Shown here piece after piece: positions 1 to 8,647 of a stretch of 64,000 nt of DNA (position 1 is its first letter; every line of letters begins with the position of its first letter). Origin of the DNA: Aureococcus anophagefferens (taxonomy: Eukaryota > Sar > Pelagophyceae > Pelagomonadales > Pelagomonadaceae); contig NW_008705561.1 in NCBI RefSeq assembly GCF_000186865.1, positions 124,001 to 188,000 on the forward strand, given 5' to 3'. The position numbers and the translations under genes were made by a program. The notes under the pieces were generated by a model that saw nothing but the letters and a program-made list of their open reading frames with translations, made no database searches and was not told the DNA's origin.

Positions 1-2
1 AA

Positions 3-1628
3 GGGCCGGACCGCGGCAAATGGGTGCCCGCGTTCCACAAGGAGCGTCTCGACCTCGCAGAGACGTTCCGGGACGGCGCCGCCGCGCTCACACGGGTCGC
101 TCTCTCAGAGCTGCCGGCCAACGCGCGCATCTACGACTCGCTGTGCGTGTGCCGCGTCAAACGCGACGGGCGCTACAAAGCCCGGTGGTGCGCCAACGGC
201 GCGCGCAAGGCCGGCGAACTCCGCGACCCCGGCAGCTCGTCTCCGACCTGCCTGCCCAGCACCCTCTTCATGGCTCTCGCCATGGCGGCACAGCACAGCC
301 TGGCCGTCTCGCAGTTCGACATCACAGGCGCGTACATGCTCGCTCCGCCGACGAGCCGCTTCTACCTCCAGTACCCCATCGGGTTCGACGACTACCTCCG
401 AGCCGCCGGCCTGCCCACTTTCGACCCCAACAAGTACGTCCTGCGCGCCGACAAGAACATCTACGGCATGGAGGACGCGGGCCGAGCCTGGTTCGAGCTC
501 CTCTCGTACCAGGTGCTCGACGTCATGGGGTTCCAGCGGCACCCCGTCGACCGCTGCCTGTTCTGCAAGGCGTTCAATCAGGGCGTCGTCTACGTGCTCG
601 CGTACGTCGACGACCTCCTCGTCATCGGCACGCCACGCCACCAGGCCGGCGTTATCGACGACCTCAAAGCCGCGTTTCCCATGACCGAGGGCGGCGAGGA
701 CTACCTCGGGCTGCAGTTCCAAGTCGAGCCCGGGCGCGTCCGCGTCCATCAGGCCGAGTATGCCTCAAAGATCTGCGCCAAGTTCGGCTTCGCCCGCTCG
801 TCCTCCGTGAAGACACCGTTGTCGACGGACTGGAACGCAGGAAACACCGAGCAGCCCTCGGGCGGCCGGCCGGGCCGCATCACCCGGGAGAACATGGACA
901 GCGCCCTCGGCGCCATCGGCTACCTGGCCACGCGCACGATGCCATGGCTCAGCTTCGCGTTCGGAGTCCTGAGCACGGTCGCCGGAGCCACCCCGGCGTT
1001 CCCGGACCACCCGACGCCCGGCGCTCTGTCAGCACTCGGGCGCGTCTTCCGCTACGTCAACTCCCACGCCCAGCTCGGGCTCACCTACACCCGCTGCGCC
1101 GAGTTCGCACTCGACGGCTACATGGACGCCTCGCACGGACGCGAGATCCACCGCACGGCGTCCGGCGTCTGCCGCTCGCGCTCCGGCGGCTACATCTTCG
1201 CATGCGGCGCGTCCGTCTGCGCGTGGTCGTCGGTCCAGTACGCGACAGCGATCTCGACCTTCGAGGCCGAGCTGTACGCCCTGGTCGTGCTCGTCCGCGT
1301 GCTCCTGAGCATGCGCTCTCTCGCATCCTTCATGCTCAAGCGCAGCCTCCGGCCGTCGCACGTCTACTGCGACAACGAGTCGGCAATACTCTTCCTTCGC
1401 GGACGCGACCTTTCCGCCCGGGCGCGGCACATTCGGTGCCAGCTCGGCTTCCTCTACGACGCACTCGACTCCGGCGAGCTCGTCCTCCATCACGTCCCAT
1501 CGAAGTTCAACCCGGCGAACACTCTCACTGCCGCCGAGGACGAGGATCGCTTCCGGCGCTCGCTCGCAATGATCGCCGGGCTCCGCGTCAACGACAAGAA
1601 CGAGCTCGTCGACCTTCCTCTCGCCTAG
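3..1628 (+). CDS. Ty1/copia pol fragment: reverse transcriptase and RNase H
   Basis: C-terminal part of a copia-type retrotransposon polyprotein, open at the left edge, so gag, protease and integrase would lie outside the window. It copies element RNA into DNA. The catalytic YVDDLL motif is near residue 200 of the visible part, preceded by the usual conserved block (SQFDITGAYMLA). The C-terminal RNase H domain shows DGYMDASHGRE, the TFEAELYAL helix and YCDNES, followed by a basic RHIRCQLGFL block typical of copia. There are no internal stops or frameshifts, so the copy may be young, but one end is all that can be seen. The reading frame runs upstream of the first ATG-like codon. Assignment as copia rather than gypsy rests on the RNase H placement and the motif spellings. 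Confidence 0.9.
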   Translation, partial: GPDRGKWVPAFHKERLDLAETFRDGAAALTRVALSELPANARIYDSLCVCRVKRDGRYKARWCANGARKAGELRDPGSSSPTCLPSTLFMALAMAAQHSLAVSQFDITGAYMLAPPTSRFYLQYPIGFDDYLRAAGLPTFDPNKYVLRADKNIYGMEDAGRAWFELLSYQVLDVMGFQRHPVDRCLFCKAFNQGVVYVLAYVDDLLVIGTPRHQAGVIDDLKAAFPMTEGGEDYLGLQFQVEPGRVRVHQAEYASKICAKFGFARSSSVKTPLSTDWNAGNTEQPSGGRPGRITRENMDSALGAIGYLATRTMPWLSFAFGVLSTVAGATPAFPDHPTPGALSALGRVFRYVNSHAQLGLTYTRCAEFALDGYMDASHGREIHRTASGVCRSRSGGYIFACGASVCAWSSVQYATAISTFEAELYALVVLVRVLLSMRSLASFMLKRSLRPSHVYCDNESAILFLRGRDLSARARHIRCQLGFLYDALDSGELVLHHVPSKFNPANTLTAAEDEDRFRRSLAMIAGLRVNDKNELVDLPLA

Positions 1629-1687
1629 GCCTGGCGGCCCGCGACCCTACCGAGCCGACCTGGCCAACGGGCCGCTCCTCCCGCCCG

Positions 1688-1874
1688 CCTCCCTGCACGC
1701 CGCGGCGTGCACAACACTCCCGCGCCTGAGGCCGCGGGCGACCCCGCGGGGTCGCCCGCCGGAGCCCGCGCCTACTTCCTCCCTGCACGCCGCGGCGTGC
1801 ACAACACTCCCGCGCCTGAGGCCGCGGGCGACCCCGCGGGGTCGCCCGCCGGAGCCCGCGCCTACTTCCTCCCT
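1688..1874. repeat. Tandem 90-bp repeat, two copies, each with perfect palindromes
   Basis: Two identical 90-bp units follow directly, with 7 bases of a third. Each unit carries the perfect palindrome GCACGCCGCGGCGTGC and a longer 26-bp perfect palindrome centred on CCCGCGGG. Transcribed, each unit would fold into two strong hairpins. Confidence 0.9.
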
Positions 1875-1891
1875 ACGCCCGGAACAGCGAC

Positions 1892-2026
1892 AACCCTGCG
1901 GGGTTCTACGCCGGTTCCCGCTCTTCAGGCTCAACACGGCGTGCCCGCAGGGCACGCCGCACCGCCGTTCCTCCCCGGCGCGGTGCCGTGGCACCCGCCC
2001 GCCTCCCTGCACGCTGCGGCGTGCAC
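1892..2026. repeat. Further hairpin-forming palindromes
   Basis: Three more inverted repeats lie in the same tail: AACCCTGCGGGGTT at 1892-1905, GGCGTGCC/GGCACGCC around 1939-1958, and CTGCACGCTGCGGCGTGCAC at 2007-2026, the last a one-mismatch relative of the hairpin in the tandem repeat. Confidence 0.75.
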
Positions 2027-2272
2027 ACTCTCATTCCCCGGCCTGGCTTCGCAGTCCCCGCTCCGCCTTTCCGGCCGCGGCGGGGGAGCAGAGGAGCCAG
2101 GATACGCCTAGGATACCCGTAACGCAGTCTCACTCTGATCTGCGCCCCCCACGCCGTAGCGCGCCGCCGGCGTTGTCGCGTGGAAGCCACCTAAAAGAGA
2201 ATTCGGTCGACACGCGGGTTCGCGGTGGTCCTTTCGAGCCGCCATACCGCCTCTAGCCGTCCGCGGACGCCC

Positions 2273-2360
2273 TGATTACCGGGTAATTACCCTTCTGCGG
2301 TAATTACCCGGTAATTACCGGTAATTACCGAGGCCTCCCGGGCATTACCCGGTAATCCGG
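2273..2360. repeat. Clustered GGTAATTACC palindromes upstream of cpSRP54
   Basis: Within 88 bp the 10-bp palindrome GGTAATTACC occurs several times, overlapping or separated by CC/GG, with flanking half-sites (GATTACCGGG, CATTACCCGG, GGTAATCC). It ends about 45 bp before the cpSRP54 start codon. The AT-rich core stands out against GC-rich surroundings. It may be a multi-site operator or promoter element, or the end of the neighbouring retroelement; the sequence alone does not decide. Confidence 0.7.
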
Positions 2361-2406
2361 CCCCCATACAGGAGCCTGCTCGGCGAACCTGAGCACTTCA
2401 GCTGCA

Positions 2407-3999
2407 ATGACAATGGCTCGTCGAGCCGCCACTGCGGCGCTGGTGCTCGCGGCAGCATGGGCCTTCGCGCCGCCCCAGACAAAACGCGCAACAACTCAAC
2501 TCTACTTCTTCGACAAGCTCGCCGAGTCCATCACGGCGGCGACGGACGTGCTCAGCGGCAAGAGCCGCATGACCGAGGCCAACACCAAGTCGGCGCTGCG
2601 CGACGTGCGGCGGTCGCTCCTCGACGCGGACGTGGCCAAGGTCGTCGTCGACGGCTTCGTGGAGAACGTCCAGGCGAGCGCCCTCGACGGCGAGGTGGCG
2701 GAGGGCGTCGACCCCGGGCAGCAGTTCGTGAAGATCGTCTACGACGAGCTCAAGCGGGTCATGGGCGGCGACGACGACGAGCTCCTTTTTAGCGACGACC
2801 CGGAGGCCGCGGCGAAGGCGCGCGCGGGCCTCGCCTACCGCGACGACGGCGCGCCGACGGTCGTGCTGCTCTGCGGGCTCCAGGGCGCGGGCAAGACGAC
2901 GGCGGCGGCGAAGCTCGCGCTGCGCCTCAAGGAGGAGGAGGGCAAGACCCCCATGCTCGTCGCCGCGGACGTCTACCGCCCCGCGGCCGTGGAGCAGCTG
3001 CAGATCCTCGGCGAGCAGGTCGGCGTGCCCGTCTACGCGGAGGCGTTCGAGGCCGGCGCGGGCGACGCCGTCGCCATCGCGACGGCGGGCGTGCGGGCGG
3101 CGAAGGAGCGGGGCGCCGACGTCGTCATCGTCGACACGGCGGGCCGCCAGGTCATCGAGGAGTCGCTCATGGCCGAGCTGCGCAGCGTCCGCGCGGCGAC
3201 GAAGCCCGACGAGACGCTGCTGGTCCTCGACGCGATGACGGGCCAGGACGCGGCCTCGCTCGCCAAGCGCTTCGACGACGCCTGCCCCCTCACGGGGTCG
3301 GTATTGACGAAGCTCGACGGCGACGCCCGCGGCGGCGCGGCGCTGAGCGTCCGCGCGGTCTCGGGCAAGCCCATCAAGTTCGTCGGCGTCGGCGAAAAGG
3401 TCGGCGACCTCGAGCCGTTCTTCCCCGCGCGCATGGCGAGCCGCATCCTCGGCATGGGCGACGTCGTCTCTCTGGTGGAAAAAGCGTCCAAGCAGCAGTC
3501 GGCGGCCGAGGCCAAGGCCGTCATGGAGCGCACGAAGCAGGCCAAGTTCAACTTCGACGACTACCTCGACCAGGCGCGCATGGTGTCGAACATGGGCTCC
3601 TTCGGCGCCGTCGCGAAGATGATGCCCGGCATGGGCGGCATCGACAACGACCAGATCGCCGCGGCCGAGGCGAAGATCAAGATCCAGGCGAGTTTGATCA
3701 ACTCGATGACGCCGAAGGAGCGCGGCGAACCGGACCTCATCATCCGCGACAAGTCCGCGCTCGCGCGCCAGAAGCGCATCGCCGCGGGCAGCGGGCGCTC
3801 CGTGGACCAGGCGAAGCAGTTCCTCTCCGAGTTCCAGCAGATGCGCACGATGATGGCGAAGATGGCGGGCCAGGCGCCGCCGGACGGCGCGGACGCGGCC
3901 GCCGCGCCGGACCCGGACGCGCTCCTCAACCGCGCGGCGCGGCGAGCGAAGAAGAAGAAGGGCGGCAAGCGGAAGCTCAAGACCGCGGGCTTTGGCTAG
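2407..3999 (+). CDS. cpSRP54: Plastid signal recognition particle 54 kDa GTPase
   Basis: GTPase of the chloroplast SRP, which binds light-harvesting and other thylakoid proteins and hands them to the FtsY receptor. The 530-residue protein starts with a bipartite plastid leader: hydrophobic signal peptide (AALVLAAAWAF) ending in the AFAP motif near residue 20. The helical N domain covers about 30-130, then the G domain with GLQGAGKTT (about 156), DVYRPAA, DTAGR (about 243) and TKLDGDARGG (about 301), and the methionine-rich M domain (about 380-490: MMPGMGG, MRTMMAKMAG). The C-terminus ends in a lysine/arginine tail. The ATG at 2407 is used; a second at 2413 would lose only two residues. The leader and the bacterial-type M domain separate it from cytosolic SRP54. 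Confidence 0.95.
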   Translation: MTMARRAATAALVLAAAWAFAPPQTKRATTQLYFFDKLAESITAATDVLSGKSRMTEANTKSALRDVRRSLLDADVAKVVVDGFVENVQASALDGEVAEGVDPGQQFVKIVYDELKRVMGGDDDELLFSDDPEAAAKARAGLAYRDDGAPTVVLLCGLQGAGKTTAAAKLALRLKEEEGKTPMLVAADVYRPAAVEQLQILGEQVGVPVYAEAFEAGAGDAVAIATAGVRAAKERGADVVIVDTAGRQVIEESLMAELRSVRAATKPDETLLVLDAMTGQDAASLAKRFDDACPLTGSVLTKLDGDARGGAALSVRAVSGKPIKFVGVGEKVGDLEPFFPARMASRILGMGDVVSLVEKASKQQSAAEAKAVMERTKQAKFNFDDYLDQARMVSNMGSFGAVAKMMPGMGGIDNDQIAAAEAKIKIQASLINSMTPKERGEPDLIIRDKSALARQKRIAAGSGRSVDQAKQFLSEFQQMRTMMAKMAGQAPPDGADAAAAPDPDALLNRAARRAKKKKGGKRKLKTAGFG

Positions 4000-4023
4000 G
4001 CAAGTACTCCTAAAAAATAGTTA

Positions 4024-5001
4024 CTACCGAAAGTACACCTGGAAGAGCCCGCAGTTCGACGCCGTCGGCACGGCCGTCGACCGCGCGGTGACGCGCACGC
4101 GCGTCGTCTCGAGCGGCGGGTCCAGCACGAACTCCTGGAGGTCCGACCGGTCCAGCGTCTCGTAGACCGCGCGGCTCTCGCGGAACTCGCCCGAGGGCGC
4201 CGCGCCCTCGACGGTGAACTCGCGGACCGACAGCGGGCCGAAGGGCATCGGCGGGATGCGCACGCCGACGCAGGTCACGCGCCGCGGGCGGCCGTCCGGC
4301 GACACGTCGAAGGCGAGCCACTCGCGCCAGCCCGCGTTCTGCCCGGGGTCGAAGCTCTTCGAGATCCACCACGTGTCGACGCGCGGCGTCGTCGCCTCGC
4401 CGAGGTCGTAGTCGCCGCGCGTCGACCTACGATGTGTGCTGTCACCGGGCGTTTCGTCGTTTGTCCCGGCCGAAATCGCGGGACGCGGGCGCGCGGACGA
4501 GCAGGCCGCCGCGCGGAACTCCGTCACGCGGCGCACGAGCAGGAACTGGAGCACGTGCCGCGCGAGTTCGTCGGCGAAGCCCGTGGCGCGCAAGAGCAAG
4601 AGGAGCACGGCCGCGTCGCGGCAGACGACGTCGAGGCACAGCGCGGGCGCGCGGTTCCCGGCCGGCGGCGCGCGGAGCGGCCGCAGCGCGCCGGACGGCA
4701 GCGTGACCGCGCCGCCCTGGTCGACGTTCGTCGTCATCATCGAATCCGTGTCGTAGACGAAATACGGCTGGCTGTCCTCCGGCGCGGAGAAGACGCCGTG
4801 CAGCGCCACCTCCATGCACTCGTCGTGGCGCGCGAGGACGCGGCAGCTGTGGCCGTGGAAGCGCGCGATCTCCGGGCGGTCGGCGGCGTCCACGACGTAC
4901 GTCTCCGACGCGTCGTCGTCGTCCAACTCCACGGCTTCGTCGACGTTCATCGCGCTGAGCTCAGCACCGAAGGTGGCCCATGCTTCGAGCTTCCGCAGCA
5001 T
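4024..5001 (-). CDS. Hypothetical protein with discoidin-like C-terminal beta-sandwich
   Basis: A 325-residue protein not assignable to a named family with certainty. Residues about 135-155 (ADELARHVLQFLL) resemble an F-box helix. The last third (WWISKSFDPGQNAGWREWLAFDV, then a conserved-looking CVGVRIPP and a closing TRVRVTAR...GLFQVYF) has the strand pattern of F5/8 type C or galactose-binding-like beta-sandwiches. If both readings hold, it would be a substrate-binding F-box protein. No signal peptide is seen. It is transcribed away from the REV3-like gene, with 125 bp between start codons, suggesting a shared bidirectional promoter. Function is inferred only. Confidence 0.65.
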   Translation of the reverse strand: MLRKLEAWATFGAELSAMNVDEAVELDDDDASETYVVDAADRPEIARFHGHSCRVLARHDECMEVALHGVFSAPEDSQPYFVYDTDSMMTTNVDQGGAVTLPSGALRPLRAPPAGNRAPALCLDVVCRDAAVLLLLLRATGFADELARHVLQFLLVRRVTEFRAAACSSARPRPAISAGTNDETPGDSTHRRSTRGDYDLGEATTPRVDTWWISKSFDPGQNAGWREWLAFDVSPDGRPRRVTCVGVRIPPMPFGPLSVREFTVEGAAPSGEFRESRAVYETLDRSDLQEFVLDPPLETTRVRVTARSTAVPTASNCGLFQVYFR

Positions 5002-5126
5002 CTCCGCCGCAGCGAGGCATGGAGGACACTGTTTAAGATCGCGCGCGCGCCCGAACGCATCGCACCCAGCTGCATATACATCACGAAACCCACCACTCTA
5101 ACCCGCATCGATCGCGCGCAGAAGAA

Positions 5127-8100
5127 ATGGCGTCGACGGACCTCTTCCTGCTCGACCTCGAGCACGACAAGGACGCCATCTGCTGCCGCGGCGTCGACCG
5201 CTCCGGCGCCTTCCGGGCGCTGCGCATCACCGGATTTCGGCCGCATTTCTACTGGGGCCCCGTAGAGACCTCGGGCGACGCCGCCGACGACGCCGCGCGC
5301 GAGGCGGCGCTGCGCGCGGCGACGGGCGACGCGTCGGTGGGCGTATCCACGGTGTCGCGCGTCGCGCTCGCGGGCCACGGCGCGCCGCAGACCTACCGCC
5401 GCGTGTCGCACGCCTGCGCCACGCCGCAGTCCGCCGTCGTGAAAGCCGCGGCGCGCGCCTTCCGCGGCGACGCGGGCGCGGGCGCCGTCGAGGACGGGCT
5501 CCCCGTCTGCCGCCGCTTCCTCGCGGAGACGCGGCTCTCCGGCGGCTCCTGGCTGCGCTGCGCAACGCCACCGCCCGCGGGCAACTCCCAGTGGACCGCC
5601 GCCTGGCGCGACGTCGAGGGCCTCTGCCCCGACATCCTCGCGGACGCGCCGGCGGCGCCCGAGGAGCCGCTGCCGGAGCTGCGGGCCGTCGCGGTGCGCG
5701 TCGAGGCCGCGTCCGGCCGCGACGACACGTGGATGGAAAACCAAAAGACGGACGACGCCGTCGCGCTCGTCGCCGTCGCCGTCGCCGGCGGCGCCTGCGT
5801 CGTCCACGCGCACGCGCCGGCCTGGCGCGGCGCGGCGGCCCGGTTGGGCGGCGGCGTCGAGGTCCGCCGCTACGGCTCCGAGGCCGGCGCGCTCCGCGGC
5901 TTCGAGGCGCACCTGCTGGACCTCGACCCGGACGTGGTCCTGAGCTTCGACAACCGGGCCCTGGGCCTCCTGGGCGAGCGCTTCGAAGCCGTTGTCGGCC
6001 GGCGGCCGCGGCTCTCGCGCGGCAAGCGCGACTCCGCGGGCTGGCGCGTCAGGTCCGTGACGACCTATTCGAAGGACTGGATCAAGAGCCGGAGCGAGGG
6101 CGGCCGGCGCATGGCGTCGTCGAACAACCTCGAGACGCACCGCTTGGACGGCGTCGAGGGCCGCGCGTGCCTCGATCTCCTGCGCTTCGTTTCCATGCGC
6201 GCGACGCCCAAGCTCACGCGCTACACGCTCGCCGAGGCGTCCCGGGCGCTCTTAGACGCGGCGCCGCCGACCGTGGGCCCCGCGGCGCGCGCGGGCCTCG
6301 CGGCGCCGCGGCGCGCGGCGCTCGCGGCCGCGGAGGCGCGGACCGTGCTCGCGCTCGCCGCGGCGACGAACTGCGTCGCGGAGACCTTCGAGACCGCGCG
6401 CGCCACGGGCCTCGACCTGGACACGGTGAGCTGGCGCGCGGCGTCCGTGCGCAGCGAGCAGCTCCTCCTCAGGGCGTCGCGGTCCTTCGGCGCCGCGCTC
6501 CCGCTGAAGCGGCCCGCGCCGGTCATGCGGACGCCCTGGGCCGCGGACACGACGCCCTTCCTCTACCACCCGTCGCCGCTCGCGGAGCTCCAGCCCCACC
6601 AGGTGAATTTGGTGGAGTCGGGGCTCATGGGCCACGGGGGGGGCACGGCCGGGTTCTACGAGGATCCCGTCGTCGTCCTCGACTTCGCGTCGCTGTACCC
6701 GTCCGTGTTCATCGCGCACAACGTCTGCTACACGACGCTGGCGTCCGACGGCGCGCGGGCCCACGAGACGCCCACGACGCGGCCCGGCGACCGCGAGCTC
6801 TGGGGCTTCGTGGGCGCGGACGCGCGCGACGGCCTCGTGCCGCGGACGCTCCGCGCGTTGCTCCGCGCGCGCAAGGCGGCCAAGGCCGGCGCCAGGGCCG
6901 CGGCCGCCGCGGGCGACCGGCGCCTCGCGGACTGCCTCGACGCGCGCCAGCTCTCGCTGAAGATGTGCGCGAACGCGACCTACGGCTACACGGGCAGCGA
7001 CGTGTCGTCGCTCGAGGGCAAGCCGCTCGCGGAGGCGTGCGTGCGTTGGGGCAACGCCTACTGCCGCCGGGCCATCGCCCTCGTCGAGGACGGCACGTTC
7101 CCCGGGGCGCGCGTCGTCTACTCGCAGACGGACAGCGTCTTCGTCGTGTTGCCCGGCCGCGGCCACGCGGACGCCGCCGACGAGGGCCGGCGCATCGCCG
7201 CGCACGTGTCGCGGAACCTCCCCGAGGCCCTGACGCTCGAGTACGAGCACGCGCTGCGGCCCTTCATCCTGCTCCACGTGAACCGCTACGGCGGGTGCAC
7301 GGCCGACGGGTCCATGCTGCTCAAGGGCGTCGCGAGCCAGCGCGGCAGCTGCGCCTTTGTAAAAAAGACGCTCCGCGGCGTCGCCGAGGCGCTGCTCCTG
7401 CCCGGCCGCGGCGGCGTCGCGGGCGCCTGCGCCTTCGCGGCGCGGCGCGTCGACGCGCTCCTCGCGGGCGACGTCGACGCCGGCGAGCTCGAGCTCGGCG
7501 CGTTCTTGTGGCGCGTCGACCACGGCGACCTCGACCGGCTGTCGCGCGGCGCGAAGACGCGCGAGGACGTCGACGCGCTGCGGACGCCCCACGTCGCCCT
7601 CGCGGCGCGGACGTTGCGCAAGGAGCCCCTCAAGCGCTACCGCCTCGGCGAGTTCGTGCCGAGCCTCGTGTCGAGGGGCTGCAAGGGCGACGCGCAAAAA
7701 GAGACGGTGGCCGACCCCGAGGAGACGCTGGTGAACGAGACGCCCGTGGACCTGCGGCTCTACTACGACAAGAAGCTGCGGCCTGAACTGGAAAGGTTAC
7801 TGGCCCCTTTCGCCGGCGACCCCGCCGTCAAGGCCCTCTTCGCGCGCGCGCTCCGCGCGTCGCCCGGCGTGCTGGCCAAGCGCGAGGACGCCAAGGCGCT
7901 CTTCCAGGGCGCCGCCGCCTCGTCCACCGCCGCGCCGCCGTCGCCGCCGCGGGCGCAGACGCTCCGGGACCGCTTCCTCCTCGCGGGCCCGGGCAAGGAC
8001 GACCGCTGCGTGCGCTGCGAGCGGCCGACGGAGGACGACGCGCGGCGCGCGGCGTTCTGCGGGCCCTGCTTCCGGGCCGCGCCGGGCGCGCGCGCGGCCT

Positions 8101-8573
8101 GCTACCTCGACCTGCTCGCGTGCCAGCGGGCCCTGGACCGCGAGGTCTGCGCGCTCCGGCGCGCGCGCGACGCGGCCGCGCGCGCCGGCGCCGTGCCCGC
8201 GGGCGCGGTATCGGACCACGCGCCGCGGCTCTGCAACGCGCTCCGCCGGCTCCGCGCCGTCGACGCCAAGCTCGGCCGCGCCTTCGACGCGCCGCCCGAG
8301 GCGTCGCCGCCGCCGCCGCCGCCGCCGCGGAAGAAGAAGCGCCAGCGCTCCGCCCCCCGCGCGGACCTCGACGGCTCGCGGCGGTCGCTCTTCCCGGCCG
8401 CGGCGGACGCGCCGCCGCCGGCGCCCGCGGCGGGCGCCTGGGCCTGCGACTTCTGCACCTACGTCCACGCCGAGCCCGCCGAGTTCGACTTCCTCGCCTG
8501 CACCGTGTGCGGCGCGCAGCGGCCCAAGAAGGCCGCGAAGAACGCCAAGGCGGCGCCCCCGCGGACGCCTTGA
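5127..8573 (+). CDS. REV3-like B-family DNA polymerase with extra RanBP2-type zinc finger
   Basis: Catalytic subunit of a translesion DNA polymerase zeta-type enzyme. Motif A DFASLYPSVFIAHN is near residue 519, motif B KMCANATYG near 612, and motif C YSQTDSVFV near 664. The Asp that is usual at the first position of DTD is Gln; the second, metal-binding Asp remains. In the exonuclease region the DIE motif is degraded (VRVEA) and the YNxxNFD motif is absent (SFDNRALGLL), as in REV3, which lacks proofreading. The block LETHRLDGVEGRACLDLLRF and KLTRYTL also match REV3. The C-terminal CysA finger (CVRC...CGPC, about 960-980) is present, while the following Fe-S site keeps too few cysteines. At about 1105-1135 there is a RanBP2-type finger (WACDFCTY...CTVCGAQR). 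At 1148 residues it is short for REV3, lacking the long middle. Confidence 0.85.
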   Translation: MASTDLFLLDLEHDKDAICCRGVDRSGAFRALRITGFRPHFYWGPVETSGDAADDAAREAALRAATGDASVGVSTVSRVALAGHGAPQTYRRVSHACATPQSAVVKAAARAFRGDAGAGAVEDGLPVCRRFLAETRLSGGSWLRCATPPPAGNSQWTAAWRDVEGLCPDILADAPAAPEEPLPELRAVAVRVEAASGRDDTWMENQKTDDAVALVAVAVAGGACVVHAHAPAWRGAAARLGGGVEVRRYGSEAGALRGFEAHLLDLDPDVVLSFDNRALGLLGERFEAVVGRRPRLSRGKRDSAGWRVRSVTTYSKDWIKSRSEGGRRMASSNNLETHRLDGVEGRACLDLLRFVSMRATPKLTRYTLAEASRALLDAAPPTVGPAARAGLAAPRRAALAAAEARTVLALAAATNCVAETFETARATGLDLDTVSWRAASVRSEQLLLRASRSFGAALPLKRPAPVMRTPWAADTTPFLYHPSPLAELQPHQVNLVESGLMGHGGGTAGFYEDPVVVLDFASLYPSVFIAHNVCYTTLASDGARAHETPTTRPGDRELWGFVGADARDGLVPRTLRALLRARKAAKAGARAAAAAGDRRLADCLDARQLSLKMCANATYGYTGSDVSSLEGKPLAEACVRWGNAYCRRAIALVEDGTFPGARVVYSQTDSVFVVLPGRGHADAADEGRRIAAHVSRNLPEALTLEYEHALRPFILLHVNRYGGCTADGSMLLKGVASQRGSCAFVKKTLRGVAEALLLPGRGGVAGACAFAARRVDALLAGDVDAGELELGAFLWRVDHGDLDRLSRGAKTREDVDALRTPHVALAARTLRKEPLKRYRLGEFVPSLVSRGCKGDAQKETVADPEETLVNETPVDLRLYYDKKLRPELERLLAPFAGDPAVKALFARALRASPGVLAKREDAKALFQGAAASSTAAPPSPPRAQTLRDRFLLAGPGKDDRCVRCERPTEDDARRAAFCGPCFRAAPGARAACYLDLLACQRALDREVCALRRARDAAARAGAVPAGAVSDHAPRLCNALRRLRAVDAKLGRAFDAPPEASPPPPPPPRKKKRQRSAPRADLDGSRRSLFPAAADAPPPAPAAGAWACDFCTYVHAEPAEFDFLACTVCGAQRPKKAAKNAKAAPPRTP

Positions 8574-8647
8574 TCGCAGGCCTGTTGTTGTTGTTGTTGG
8601 TTTAATGTTCTCGCATCGAAGCTGGTGTTCTTCCCGGCGTATTAACC

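Larger units (their letters stand above)
3..2050 (+). mobile_element. 3' part of a copia LTR retrotransposon with palindromic tail
   Basis: The pol end is followed by about 400 bp of palindrome-rich sequence that probably forms the 3' untranslated region or long terminal repeat. The second LTR is outside the window, so the element boundary cannot be fixed; the right end given is where the palindromes stop. Confidence 0.5.

Noticed and set aside
20..1729. 569-codon frame overlapping copia pol
   Set aside because: Out of frame with the reverse transcriptase motifs and arginine-rich; a shadow.
4947..6140. Long antisense open frame opposite the REV3-like gene (also 6252-7697, 56935-60291 and the upstream half of 59187-62204)
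   Set aside because: Strong GC bias at third codon positions removes stops from the opposite strand. These frames are Arg/Ala/Gly-rich, have no domains and lie opposite clear genes.
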